Positions 1 to 6,126 of a stretch of DNA of 9,161 bases are shown here, in pieces. Within the stretch, counting starts at the first letter, position 1; every line of letters starts with the position of its first letter. This DNA comes from Phycisphaerales bacterium (lineage in GTDB: Bacteria; Planctomycetota; Phycisphaerae; Sedimentisphaerales; Anaerohalosphaeraceae), in the NCBI GenBank assembly GCA_011055475.1, contig DSDH01000203.1:1-9161 (forward strand), in the 5' to 3' direction. The translations under genes and the position numbers were made by a program. Below the pieces are notes generated by a model that was not told the DNA's origin, did not search any database, and saw only the letters and a list, made by a program, of their open reading frames with translations.

Positions 1-899
1 CTCCACCCATGCCTTACCACGTCCCACACCCGGCGGACATCCTCGGCACAACCATCCTGCTGAAACTCGACCACGGACTGTTTATGGATCTGCGCACCCG
101 TGACGGCGCGGTCATACCGGACCCGGCCGGCCACGCGAAGGCCGCGCTCCTGGGCCTGGTGCTCAATGTCGGCGGTCACGTCGGGATTCAGGTCCCACTT
201 GTTCACACAGACCAGGCCCGGTACTCTAAAGTGTTTGGCTACATCGACCACGCGGCCCAGATCCTGCAGACCGCTCAGCGTGGGCTCCGTCACGATCAGC
301 ACCAGGTCCGCGCCCGTGATCGAGGCAATCACCGGACAGCCGATGCCGGGCGAGCCGTCGATCAGCACCAGCTCCAGGCCCCGCTGCCGAGCGATCGCGC
401 CGGCCTCCTTTCGTACGGTGCTGACCAGCTTGCCGGAGTTCTCTTCCGCGATGCCGAGTTTGGCATGCACCATCGGTCCGTGCCGGGTCTCGGACACGTA
501 CCACTCCCCGTTGACCGCCGGGGCAAACGTAATCGCGCTGTCCGGACAGAACCACGCACACACGCCGCACCCTTCGCACGCGACAGGATCGACCCGGTAC
601 GTTTTGCTCACTCGGGCGTTGCCTGGACCGTCAAACGAGATGGCGTCGAACCGGCACAATTCGGCGCACTGGCCGCACGCCGTGCAGCGAGAGCTCTCTA
701 TCCGCGGCCGCTTGCCGCCCGAAAACGCCTCCCGGCGCATAATCCTCGGCTCCAGCACGAGGTGCAGGTCGGCCGCGTCCACGTCGCAATCGGCCAGAAC
801 GACCTTCTCGGCCAAGGCGGCAAATGAGGCGACGATGGACGTCTTGCCCGTCCCGCCCTTGCCGCTGATGACCACCAATTCCTTGGGCTTGCCTGTCAT
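1..899 (-). CDS. MinD-superfamily P-loop ATPase with inserted ferredoxin domain (copy 1), 3' end cut by window edge
   Basis: The reading frame opens at ATG 899 and stays open for 299 codons to the left edge, so the C-terminus is missing. The family usually has about 285-300 residues, so little is probably lost. A deviant Walker A motif SGKGGTGKT lies at residues 12-20, with the MinD-type signature lysine. The inserted ferredoxin part has two [4Fe-4S] motifs, cysteines 72/75/78/82 and 108/111/114/118. The switch II-like stretch is DGSPG (181-185), followed by the CPVI motif (188-191) shared with the paralogue at 1583-2440. A GAAGGGA sequence (917-911) lies 11 bases before the start. Members of this family (COG1149 type) are cytosolic, predicted to couple ATP hydrolysis to Fe-S or metallocofactor handling, and often occur as adjacent pairs. 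The substrate is unknown. It follows fmdB after a 125-base gap that shows no gene. Confidence 0.9.
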   Translation of the reverse strand, partial: MTGKPKELVVISGKGGTGKTSIVASFAALAEKVVLADCDVDAADLHLVLEPRIMRREAFSGGKRPRIESSRCTACGQCAELCRFDAISFDGPGNARVSKTYRVDPVACEGCGVCAWFCPDSAITFAPAVNGEWYVSETRHGPMVHAKLGIAEENSGKLVSTVRKEAGAIARQRGLELVLIDGSPGIGCPVIASITGADLVLIVTEPTLSGLQDLGRVVDVAKHFRVPGLVCVNKWDLNPDVTADIEHQAQERGLRVAGRVRYDRAVTGAQIHKQSVVEFQQDGCAEDVRRVWDVVRHGW

Positions 900-1024
900 G
901 TGATTCACGATCCCTTCGTTCCCGGGCTCTCCGACCGGGCGACCGACCCTCTCGTTGTGGCCCTGTCGCCCGACAATACAGCTCGCTTTCTTAGCTACGA
1001 CCGCCTCCCGGTTCCCCTCCAATC

Positions 1025-1225
1025 CTATGAAAGCGGACACGTTCCCGTCGGGCAGCTTGACTTCGTCGAGGAAGACGTGCCGGATCGGGCCGTAAAGGTC
1101 GAGAAGAGCTTGTCCGTGTCCTTCGACCCGCATTCTTCACACGCATGGCCCCCTCGGGCGTTTGGCTTTTCCAGAAACGTCGTCACGTGACCACACGTCC
1201 TGCATCGGTATTCATAAACCGGCAT
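1025..1225 (-). CDS. FmdB-family zinc ribbon protein
   Basis: This 66-residue protein begins MPVYEYRC, the hallmark N-terminus of the FmdB/CxxC_CxxC_SSSS family. Cysteine pairs at 8/11 and 29/32 should bind one zinc. The tail is Ser/Thr-rich and ends with two more cysteines (58 and 63), also typical. The frame could open two codons earlier at GTG 1231. ATG 1225 is preferred because GGGAG (1237-1233) sits seven bases ahead of it and because the family starts exactly there. The start comes two bases after the stop of the J-domain gene, so the two are surely co-transcribed and probably translationally coupled. FmdB was first noted as a putative regulator next to formamidase and amide-uptake genes; its biochemical role remains unclear. 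Here it sits between two ferredoxin-type MinD ATPases, which hints at a metal-related accessory role (inference). Confidence 0.88.
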   Translation of the reverse strand: MPVYEYRCRTCGHVTTFLEKPNARGGHACEECGSKDTDKLFSTFTARSGTSSSTKSSCPTGTCPLS

Positions 1226-1227
1226 CT

Positions 1228-1593
1228 TCACTCTCCCGACTCAGTGTTCGATCCAAAATACTTCTCCCGCCACCAGCACCAGTACCCCCAGGGGTTGTCC
1301 AGGCGGAACTTTCCGCCGTCCGGAGGCGTGGGACGCGGGCTTTCCAACTCATCCAGGGCGGGGCACGCCTTGCCCTCTATCAGGAACTTGTAGGCGCAGC
1401 AGATCAGGTGGAACTGGCGGTCGGCCTCGGTATCCCCGCGATTTTTGTCCGGGTGGCAGGCCATACTGGCCTGGCGGAAGGCCCGACGGATGGCCGCACG
1501 ATCAGCGCTCTCGGAAACGCCGAGAATAGCCCGCGCTTTGCGCTCCCGTTCCTGAAACACCGCGATTTCGGCCTGCCAGTCTCTATCGGGCAA
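1228..1593 (-). CDS. Small J-domain (DnaJ-like) protein with Trp-rich tail
   Basis: This 121-residue protein has a J domain at about residues 19-75: an ILGV start, a basic helix II (AAIRRAFRQASMACHPDKN) with the HPD motif at 47-49, and a helix III ending in AYKFLIEG. J domains stimulate Hsp70 (DnaK) ATPase through HPD. It lacks the Gly/Phe region, zinc-finger domain and client-binding domains of DnaJ. The tail instead carries an aromatic cluster with Trp 102, 105, 107 and 108. The start is TTG 1593, supported by AGGGAGG (1610-1604) about ten bases upstream; no ATG lies in a sensible place before the J domain. It overlaps the 3' end of the upstream MinD-type gene by 11 bases and ends two bases before fmdB. 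It could be a dedicated co-chaperone for the neighbouring Fe-S ATPases (inference). Confidence 0.85.
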   Translation of the reverse strand: MPDRDWQAEIAVFQERERKARAILGVSESADRAAIRRAFRQASMACHPDKNRGDTEADRQFHLICCAYKFLIEGKACPALDELESPRPTPPDGGKFRLDNPWGYWCWWREKYFGSNTESGE

Positions 1594-2440
1594 GAGAGCG
1601 GACCCTCCCTTCCAACTGCGTCAGAAGATCGGCGTAAAGGTCGCGGTAGCGGGGCATCACATCGCAGGCCATCTGGCCGCGTGAATAGGCCTCCGCCACC
1701 TGGCGATCATCGGGAATCTCAATCAGCACGTCCACCTGTTCCTGCGCACAGTACCGCCGCGTCTGGTCATCACCCGAATCCGCACGATTGATCACCACGG
1801 CGAACGGCAGGGCCAGGGCCCGAACCATATCGACGGCCAGTTTCAGATCATTGAGCCCGAAGGGGGTCGGCTCGGTCACGAGCAGCACGAAGTCACTGCC
1901 CCGCAGGCTCTCAATCACCGGGCACGAGGTGCCGGGGGGAGCATCCACAATCGCCAGGTCCGCCTCGGTTGCGGCCTTCTTGACCGCGGCGATCACCGGC
2001 GGGCTCATCGCCTCGCCGATGTTGAGCAGACCCTGCACGCAGTACACATCCTGAGCCCATCCAAGGTCCAGCCGTCCCGTTTGTCGGTGCGACTCCGTGA
2101 TCGCCCCGGTCGGACAGACCAGCCAACAACCGGCGCACCCGTGGCACAATTCCGGAAAGATCAACACCTTCTTGTTCACGACCACAACCGCCCCGTACTG
2201 GCAGATCCGGCCGCACTGACCGCAACCGATGCACTTTTCGGCATCCACCGCGGGAATACTGACGCTCACCGGCCGTGTCTCCGTGAACCGTGGCTTGAGG
2301 AACAAGGCCCCATTGGGCTCCTCCACGTCACAGTCCAGGTAGACGACGCCCCGCCCGCTCCGCGACGCCGTCACGGCCAGGTTCGTCGCCACCGTGGTCT
2401 TGCCCGTTCCGCCTTTTCCGCTGCACACGGCGATTCTCAT
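1583..2440 (-). CDS. MinD-superfamily P-loop ATPase with inserted ferredoxin domain (copy 2)
   Basis: This complete 285-residue protein opens with MRIAVCSGKGGTGKTT, a MinD/Mrp-type deviant Walker A at residues 7-15. LDCDVEEPN (35-43) follows at the switch I position. The ferredoxin insert has cysteines 70/73/76/80 and 99/102/105/109, enough for two [4Fe-4S] clusters. DAPPGT (166-171) is the switch II region, followed at once by CPVI (173-176). LLVTEPTPFG and VVINRAD match the later strands of ParA/MinD folds. The ATG at 2440 follows GAGGG (2454-2450) with nine bases between. It is probably the first well-supported gene of the minus-strand cluster and overlaps the J-domain gene. Family knowledge says such ATPases often occur in pairs beside NifX/NifB-type metallocofactor genes; a partner of that kind is not clearly visible here. 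The physiological substrate is unknown. Confidence 0.93.
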   Translation of the reverse strand: MRIAVCSGKGGTGKTTVATNLAVTASRSGRGVVYLDCDVEEPNGALFLKPRFTETRPVSVSIPAVDAEKCIGCGQCGRICQYGAVVVVNKKVLIFPELCHGCAGCWLVCPTGAITESHRQTGRLDLGWAQDVYCVQGLLNIGEAMSPPVIAAVKKAATEADLAIVDAPPGTSCPVIESLRGSDFVLLVTEPTPFGLNDLKLAVDMVRALALPFAVVINRADSGDDQTRRYCAQEQVDVLIEIPDDRQVAEAYSRGQMACDVMPRYRDLYADLLTQLEGRVRSLAR

Positions 2441-2610
2441 CCTGCGGTTCCCTCATGCCCCTGTTGCATCACAGCCCGATTCCCGTCCCCCCTGCGAAGT
2501 CCCGTCGCAACGGAGTCGGGCCCGACGCCGACAGAAATCTTGTTCACCGCCTTGTTTCTACCATATTCTGCGACGGCCTGACAGGATCCGGTCGCATATC
2601 TTACATGCAT
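2437..2610 (-). CDS. Possible small ORF (57 aa) overlapping the MinD-type gene start; unrecognised
   Basis: An ATG at 2610 is preceded by GAGG and AGGAG sequences three to five bases upstream and opens a 57-codon frame. Its TGA overlaps the ATG of the ferredoxin-MinD gene as ATGA (2440-2437), an arrangement typical of translational coupling. The frame also continues upstream to a TTG at 2709 (90 codons). Against it, third-position GC is only about 59 percent by my count, visibly lower than in neighbouring genes, and no domain is recognised. The stretch QAVAEYGRNKAVNKIS followed by VGVGPDSVATGLRRG faintly recalls the second half of NifX-type (COG1433) domains, which often accompany such ATPases, but this is too weak to name it. 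It may be a real small protein, a decayed gene, or leader sequence. Confidence 0.3.
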   Translation of the reverse strand: MHVRYATGSCQAVAEYGRNKAVNKISVGVGPDSVATGLRRGDGNRAVMQQGHEGTAG

Positions 2611-2860
2611 ACTCTCCTCGCCCTCTGATCCGTCCACGTCCAGCCCGAACAGGGAGAAGCGTGTGTCCGGCGGATCGCGTCTATCCCCGATGCGGATTCT
2701 CGTCCCCAAGACGTTGATCGTTGTCTACGAAATGTCTCCGTCGCCGGCGTCGATCGACGGTCTGGGGGCAGCCCGACAAGACCTCGACGGCTCCGGTGTG
2801 GGGAGGAGGCCTTTCGTACGCCCCGGGAACCCGATAGGACCGCCCACGGCCAGTTTTTTG
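2611..2860. other. Gene-poor divergent intergenic stretch
   Basis: This is most of a roughly 530-base gap (2441-2973) between the minus-strand ATPase cluster and the plus-strand coiled-coil gene. No frame on either strand here looks like a recognisable protein beyond the weak upstream extension of the small ORF at 2437-2610. It holds a perfect 12-base palindrome CGTCGATCGACG at 2748-2759; a second, GTCGGGCCCGAC, lies at 2515-2526 within the small ORF. I could not find a convincing minus-strand promoter for the ATPase cluster, although one must lie nearby. Confidence 0.5.
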
Positions 2861-2889
2861 TTGACCGCAACGGCCCTTTCAGCCATACT
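2861..2889 (+). promoter_or_regulatory. Sigma-70-like promoter for the coiled-coil/BRCT-like gene
   Basis: TTGACC (2861-2866) matches the -35 box in five of six bases, a 17-base spacer follows, and CATACT (2884-2889) matches the -10 box in four of six. The predicted transcript start is near 2896, giving an untranslated leader of about 78 bases before ATG 2974. No stronger candidate is present in this gap on the plus strand. Confidence 0.55.
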
Positions 2890-2973
2890 GCGTGTTCTAG
2901 CCCGGACGCTGTGGGTCCATCCCGACCGTCTTGCCGGGCCCGTGCATACGTTCACTGATGGAAGGAGTTTGAC

Positions 2974-4422
2974 ATGCCGCCGGGCAAGCAGCAGCAAAGC
3001 AATGCCATGCTCTACACGATGATTACGTTCGTCGCCCTGTTTATCATCGCGGCCACCTGCGCGGTGATCTTCTACGTCAAGGCCGAGGACTACCGGACGG
3101 CCAAAGTCGACGCCGACCGTCGCCTGCAGGCCCTGGCCAATCCCAGTGAGCAAGGAAAGATCAGCTCCATCGTCGGAAAAACACCCTCCGGACAGAGTGC
3201 GTTCGGTACTCTGGCGGCACATGTCAATACGCTCGTCAGCGTAATCACTGGCCAGAGCACGGAAAGCCTGGCCGACATCGCCGCCTCGGAGAAGGTCAAC
3301 AACACCAACGTGGAGATCAACAAGACCCTGGCCACGCTCGGGGCCGACGCCGCGCTGATCGGCGGACAGACCGAGCCGGTCGCCCTGCTCAAGCAGATCG
3401 AGGCGCTCCACGTCTCTGTGAACCAGCTCCGCGGGGAGAACCGGTCACTGGCCGCGCAACTCAACGACGTTCAGACCAACGCCGACCTGCTGGCCGAGCG
3501 GGCCCGTCGCCGTGAAGAACAATTGATGCAGGAGATGGCCCGCTACCAGCAACGCTTCAACGAGGTGCAGGCCCAGTACGACGAGCTGGAAGCTCTCATG
3601 AAGCAGTCCTCCGATGAGCAGGTCCAGGCCGTCATGGAAAGGCTCGACCGCGCCCGCGAGCAGATCAGCGAGAAGAACGCCCAGCTCGAGGCCATGCAGG
3701 CCCGCCTGGAGGATACCGAGCAGCAGCTGAAGGACGCCCTGGCCAAGCTCAACGAGTGGGGACGCTTCAACAAGGAGGTCGCCGCTCTGCAACCCGACGC
3801 CCGCATCATCCGCATCGACGACCAGCTTGGCGTGGTGTATCTCAATGTCGGGTCCGACGATCACGTCTACGTCGGCCTGACCTTCGGCGTGTACGACCGC
3901 AACGCCCCCCTGCCGGAGGACGGCAAAGGCAAGGCCGAGATCGAAGTCTTCAAGGTCGAGAAGAACCTCTCGATGGCCAAGATTAATCGGGTGTCCAAGA
4001 AGAACCCCATCGTCCCCGAAGACGTCGTCGCCAATCTTGTCTGGGACAGCCAGACCAGCAATCAGTTCGTGGTCGCCGGGTTGTTCGACTTCGACCGCGA
4101 CGGCTTCCATGATGAGGAAGGCGCCGTCCGTATCCGGGAGTTGATCGAGCGATGGGGAGGGCGCGTCGTCGACACCGTCACCGTCAACACCGATTTCGTC
4201 GTACTGGGTGATGCCCCCGAGCCGATGGAGCAACCCAAGCCCGAGGAGCTCGAAGCCGATCCCTCATTGGCACGGCGGGTCCAAGCCGTCGCCGACGCGG
4301 CCAAGGCCTATCAGGAGGTTATCGACCGCGCCGAGCGGCTCAGCGTTCCCGTGCTGAATCAGACCCGGTTCTTGCACCTGATCGGATACGAATCGCTGGC
4401 CGCCAAGAGCACGCCCTTCTGA
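2974..4422 (+). CDS. Membrane-anchored coiled-coil protein with C-terminal BRCT-like domain
   Basis: This 482-residue protein starts at ATG 2974, with AAGGAG (2962-2967) six bases ahead. A short charged N-terminus is followed by one hydrophobic helix at about 13-35, a likely membrane anchor. Residues about 138-262 are rich in Glu, Gln, Lys, Arg and Leu with heptad-like spacing, so a long coiled coil. About 270-358 alternates like a small beta domain, including GVVYLNVGSDDHVYVGLTF. About 364-472 reads like a BRCT domain: FVVAGLFDFDRDG, then RIRELIERWGGRVVDTV and NTDFVVLGDAPEP, an acidic Pro/Glu insertion (about 415-432), and RAERLSVPVLNQTRFLHLIG. In bacterial DNA ligase the equivalent order is fold start, a conserved glycine turn, T-D-hydrophobic-V-x-x-G, then A-x-x-L-G-I-x-V and FLxLL. 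The BRCT call is pattern-based inference, and function is unknown. It stands alone, convergent with nnrE. Confidence 0.85.
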   Translation: MPPGKQQQSNAMLYTMITFVALFIIAATCAVIFYVKAEDYRTAKVDADRRLQALANPSEQGKISSIVGKTPSGQSAFGTLAAHVNTLVSVITGQSTESLADIAASEKVNNTNVEINKTLATLGADAALIGGQTEPVALLKQIEALHVSVNQLRGENRSLAAQLNDVQTNADLLAERARRREEQLMQEMARYQQRFNEVQAQYDELEALMKQSSDEQVQAVMERLDRAREQISEKNAQLEAMQARLEDTEQQLKDALAKLNEWGRFNKEVAALQPDARIIRIDDQLGVVYLNVGSDDHVYVGLTFGVYDRNAPLPEDGKGKAEIEVFKVEKNLSMAKINRVSKKNPIVPEDVVANLVWDSQTSNQFVVAGLFDFDRDGFHDEEGAVRIRELIERWGGRVVDTVTVNTDFVVLGDAPEPMEQPKPEELEADPSLARRVQAVADAAKAYQEVIDRAERLSVPVLNQTRFLHLIGYESLAAKSTPF

Positions 4423-4453
4423 CGCGGATCGGACCCCACGACAAGACGCGGGC

Positions 4454-4469
4454 GGGCGGGCTGCCGCCC
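4454..4469. terminator. GC-rich hairpin between convergent genes, possible bidirectional terminator
   Basis: GGGCGG (4454-4459) can pair with CCGCCC (4464-4469) around a GCTG loop. It lies in the 56-base gap between two genes that end toward each other. No T-tract follows on either strand, so intrinsic termination is not assured. The repeated GGGC units nearby allow alternative pairings. Confidence 0.35.
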
Positions 4470-4478
4470 AGCACCGGG

Positions 4479-5192
4479 CTATTTGGGCAGCGCCGGCCAG
4501 AGACGCGGCGCGATCCCGATGGAAGCGACCTCAACGCCTCCGGTGTAAGCCGCGGCGTCGGGTGCACGTGCAAACCCTTCCTTCACGGCCACAAACGTCA
4601 CGGTCAACGTCGCCTTCACGGTTGGGCCCAGCGGGCGCCCCGTGTCGCAATCGAGACCTGATGGAATATCCACGGCCAGAACCGGCTTGCCCATCTGGTT
4701 GAGTGCCTCGATCACCACGTCATAGCCGGCCCGCACCGGGCCGGTCAGCCCGGTCCCGAAGAGAGCGTCAACGACCCAATCAGCCGACGACAACGCCTCC
4801 CGCACCGTCTCGACCCGTAAGCCGACCATGGCCCAGGTTCGAATCGCCGCCCCCATCCGCTCGAGCACATCCAGGTGCACCCGTGCATCGCCGCGCACCC
4901 GCTCCCTGTCCCCACAGATCACCGTCTCCGTGTGCACGCCTGCGTTGGTGAGGTGTCGTGCGGTCACGTACCCGTCGCCGCCGTTGTTACCCGGCCCGCA
5001 GAGCACCACCACACGCGAGGCCGCCGGATCGCCGAGCCGCGCCAAAAGCCGCTCGGCGCAGCCGCGCCCGGCGTTCTCCATGAGCACCACCCCCGGCAGG
5101 CCCAACTGGTTGATGGCCCAGGTGTCGAAGGCACGGACCTGCAACCGATCCATGACCATCGGCCCATCCTTTGGTTCCAAAGGCTTGTTCAT
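4479..5192 (-). CDS. nnrE: NAD(P)H-hydrate epimerase, stand-alone YjeF N-terminal domain
   Basis: This 237-residue protein interconverts R and S forms of hydrated NAD(P)H so the dehydratase NnrD can repair them. It shows the YjeF_N landmarks in order: LPGVVLMENAGRG (32-44), CGPGNNGGDGYVTARHL (65-81), VVDALFGTGLTGPVR (140-154), DIPSGLDCDTG (175-185) and TFVAVKEGF (199-207). The NnrD domain fused to it in Escherichia coli is absent. The frame reaches up to ATG 5234, but that ATG and the one at 5201 lie inside or ahead of the strong minus-strand promoter (5200-5227), so the first ATG compatible with that transcript is 5192. No Shine-Dalgarno sequence precedes it, which fits a leaderless or near-leaderless mRNA. 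It converges with the coiled-coil gene and diverges from surE. Confidence 0.93.
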   Translation of the reverse strand: MNKPLEPKDGPMVMDRLQVRAFDTWAINQLGLPGVVLMENAGRGCAERLLARLGDPAASRVVVLCGPGNNGGDGYVTARHLTNAGVHTETVICGDRERVRGDARVHLDVLERMGAAIRTWAMVGLRVETVREALSSADWVVDALFGTGLTGPVRAGYDVVIEALNQMGKPVLAVDIPSGLDCDTGRPLGPTVKATLTVTFVAVKEGFARAPDAAAYTGGVEVASIGIAPRLWPALPK

Positions 5193-5199
5193 GTCGGCC

Positions 5200-5227
5200 A
5201 TTATAGTCGGTTGCTCAATCCCGTCAA
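5200..5227 (-). promoter_or_regulatory. Strong sigma-70 promoter for nnrE
   Basis: On the minus strand, TTGACG (5227-5222) is followed by a 16-base spacer and a perfect TATAAT (5205-5200). The expected transcript start is about 5193 or 5192, the latter being the A of the chosen nnrE ATG. The -35 box abuts that of the divergent surE promoter. Confidence 0.75.
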
Positions 5228-5256
5228 TTGACATCGCCCGCCACGACCGCTAGACT
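5228..5256 (+). promoter_or_regulatory. Sigma-70 promoter for surE and the genes after it
   Basis: A perfect TTGACA (5228-5233), a 17-base spacer and TAGACT (5251-5256; four of six -10 bases, with the key first T, second A and last T) place the transcript start near 5263. This leaves a leader of about 49 bases before the surE ATG at 5312. It lies back to back with the nnrE promoter. Confidence 0.7.
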
Positions 5257-5269
5257 CGCCCTCGGTATG

Positions 5270-5281
5270 CCCCTGCAGGGG
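5270..5281. repeat. Perfect 12-base palindrome in the surE leader
   Basis: CCCCTGCAGGGG lies just after the predicted surE transcript start. In RNA it could form a CCCC/GGGG stem with a UGCA loop close to the 5' end, or in DNA serve as an operator half-site pair. A perfect palindrome of this length is expected about twice by chance in a window of this size, so its role is open. Confidence 0.3.
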
Positions 5282-5311
5282 TCAGGACCGTCCAGTGGAG
5301 AACCGACCGAC

Positions 5312-6067
5312 ATGCACATCCTGTTGACAAACGACGATGGCATCGAGGCCCCCGGCCTGGCCGCCATGTACAGCGAGCTGATGGACCTGGGCCGGGTCAC
5401 GGTCGTCGCCCCGTCCAGCGCACGCTCCGGGGCCGGCCACAGCATCTCGCTCGACCCGGTCTTCTGTCGCCCCGTCGACCTGCCGGGCCGATTCGCCGGC
5501 ACCAGCGTCGACGGCACGCCCGCGGATTGCGTCAAGCTGGCCCTGAACCACCTGCTGGGCCCGGATGAGCCCGTCGATCTCGTCGTCGCCGGCATTAATC
5601 ACGGAGCCAACGTTGGCGTCCACGTGTACTACTCCGGCACGGTGGCCGCCGCCATGGAGGCCGCTTTCCACGGCGTGCCCGCCATCGCCATCAGCGCCGC
5701 CTACGAAGACTCGATCAACGTAGCCGGAGCCGCCCGCCATGCGCGGAGCATCCTGCGGCATCTGCTTCCCCTCGATCCCGGGGATTTGGTCAATCTCAAT
5801 ATCCCCGCCCTGTCCCAGGCGCCGCCCAAGGGCGTGCGGATCGTGCCTCACGCGGCCAGCGGCTTCCGCGAGGCCTATGCCACCCGCCGGGCCGACGACG
5901 GCCGAACGCTCTTCCAGTTCACGGCCGGCTGGCCTCCGGATGCCGACGAGATCGCCGGCACGGACACGTACTACCTGGCCGAGGGATATATCACCCTCTC
6001 GGCCCTGCGGATAGACATGAATGATCCCGACCGCAACGACCGCCTGCGGAAGCGCCTGGATCGTTGA
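5312..6067 (+). CDS. surE: 5'-nucleotidase / nucleoside monophosphate phosphatase SurE
   Basis: This 251-residue protein dephosphorylates nucleoside 5'- and 3'-monophosphates using a divalent metal in the cytosol. It begins MHILLTNDDG, the SurE signature. The expected metal ligands are present: Asp8, Asp9, Ser39 (in SSARSGAGHSIS) and Asn96 (in GINHGANVG). VYYSGTVAAAMEA (105-117) is the next conserved block, and the length matches the family (about 250). The frame is open upstream to 5228, but that position falls in the promoter -35 box. ATG 5312 gives the exact family N-terminus, with GGAG (5297-5300) eleven bases upstream, a long spacing. It is probably the first gene of a plus-strand operon leading into the ACT-domain gene 59 bases later. 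Confidence 0.96.
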   Translation: MHILLTNDDGIEAPGLAAMYSELMDLGRVTVVAPSSARSGAGHSISLDPVFCRPVDLPGRFAGTSVDGTPADCVKLALNHLLGPDEPVDLVVAGINHGANVGVHVYYSGTVAAAMEAAFHGVPAIAISAAYEDSINVAGAARHARSILRHLLPLDPGDLVNLNIPALSQAPPKGVRIVPHAASGFREAYATRRADDGRTLFQFTAGWPPDADEIAGTDTYYLAEGYITLSALRIDMNDPDRNDRLRKRLDR

Positions 6068-6126
6068 ACGCCCGTGGCGGGCAGAGCAACGGCGGAGACA
6101 TCGCCGAGGGAGAAGCGGAGAGCACC

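Noticed and set aside
9..827. Long plus-strand open frame opposite the left-edge gene
   Set aside because: It is the antisense shadow of a clearly coding ferredoxin-MinD gene in GC-rich DNA; its composition is Arg/His/Ala-rich with no domain.
900..1024. Possible small gene between the FmdB gene and the left-edge ATPase gene
   Set aside because: Only a roughly 23-codon TTG frame is present and it has no convincing ribosome site; the gap looks untranslated.
2515..2759. Two perfect 12-base palindromes (2515-2526 and 2748-2759) as operators
   Set aside because: Palindromes of this length are expected by chance about twice in a window of this size, and these two are unrelated in sequence, so no shared operator is implied.
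3445..4233. 262-codon minus-strand open frame opposite the coiled-coil gene
   Set aside because: Leu/Gly/Val/His-rich composition mirrors the antisense of a Glu/Gln-rich coiled coil; no motifs and no ribosome site were noted.
5193..5234. Upstream nnrE start adding 14 residues
   Set aside because: The added codons contain the -35, spacer and -10 of a near-consensus promoter, and the family does not require them.
5228..5311. Upstream surE start adding 28 residues
   Set aside because: It would begin inside the -35 box, and SurE proteins start at the MHILLTNDDG-type segment.
6064..6126. TTG start for the ACT-domain protein overlapping the surE stop
   Set aside because: The added residues are Gly/Glu/Ala-rich and not family-like; ATG 6127 has a better-placed ribosome site.
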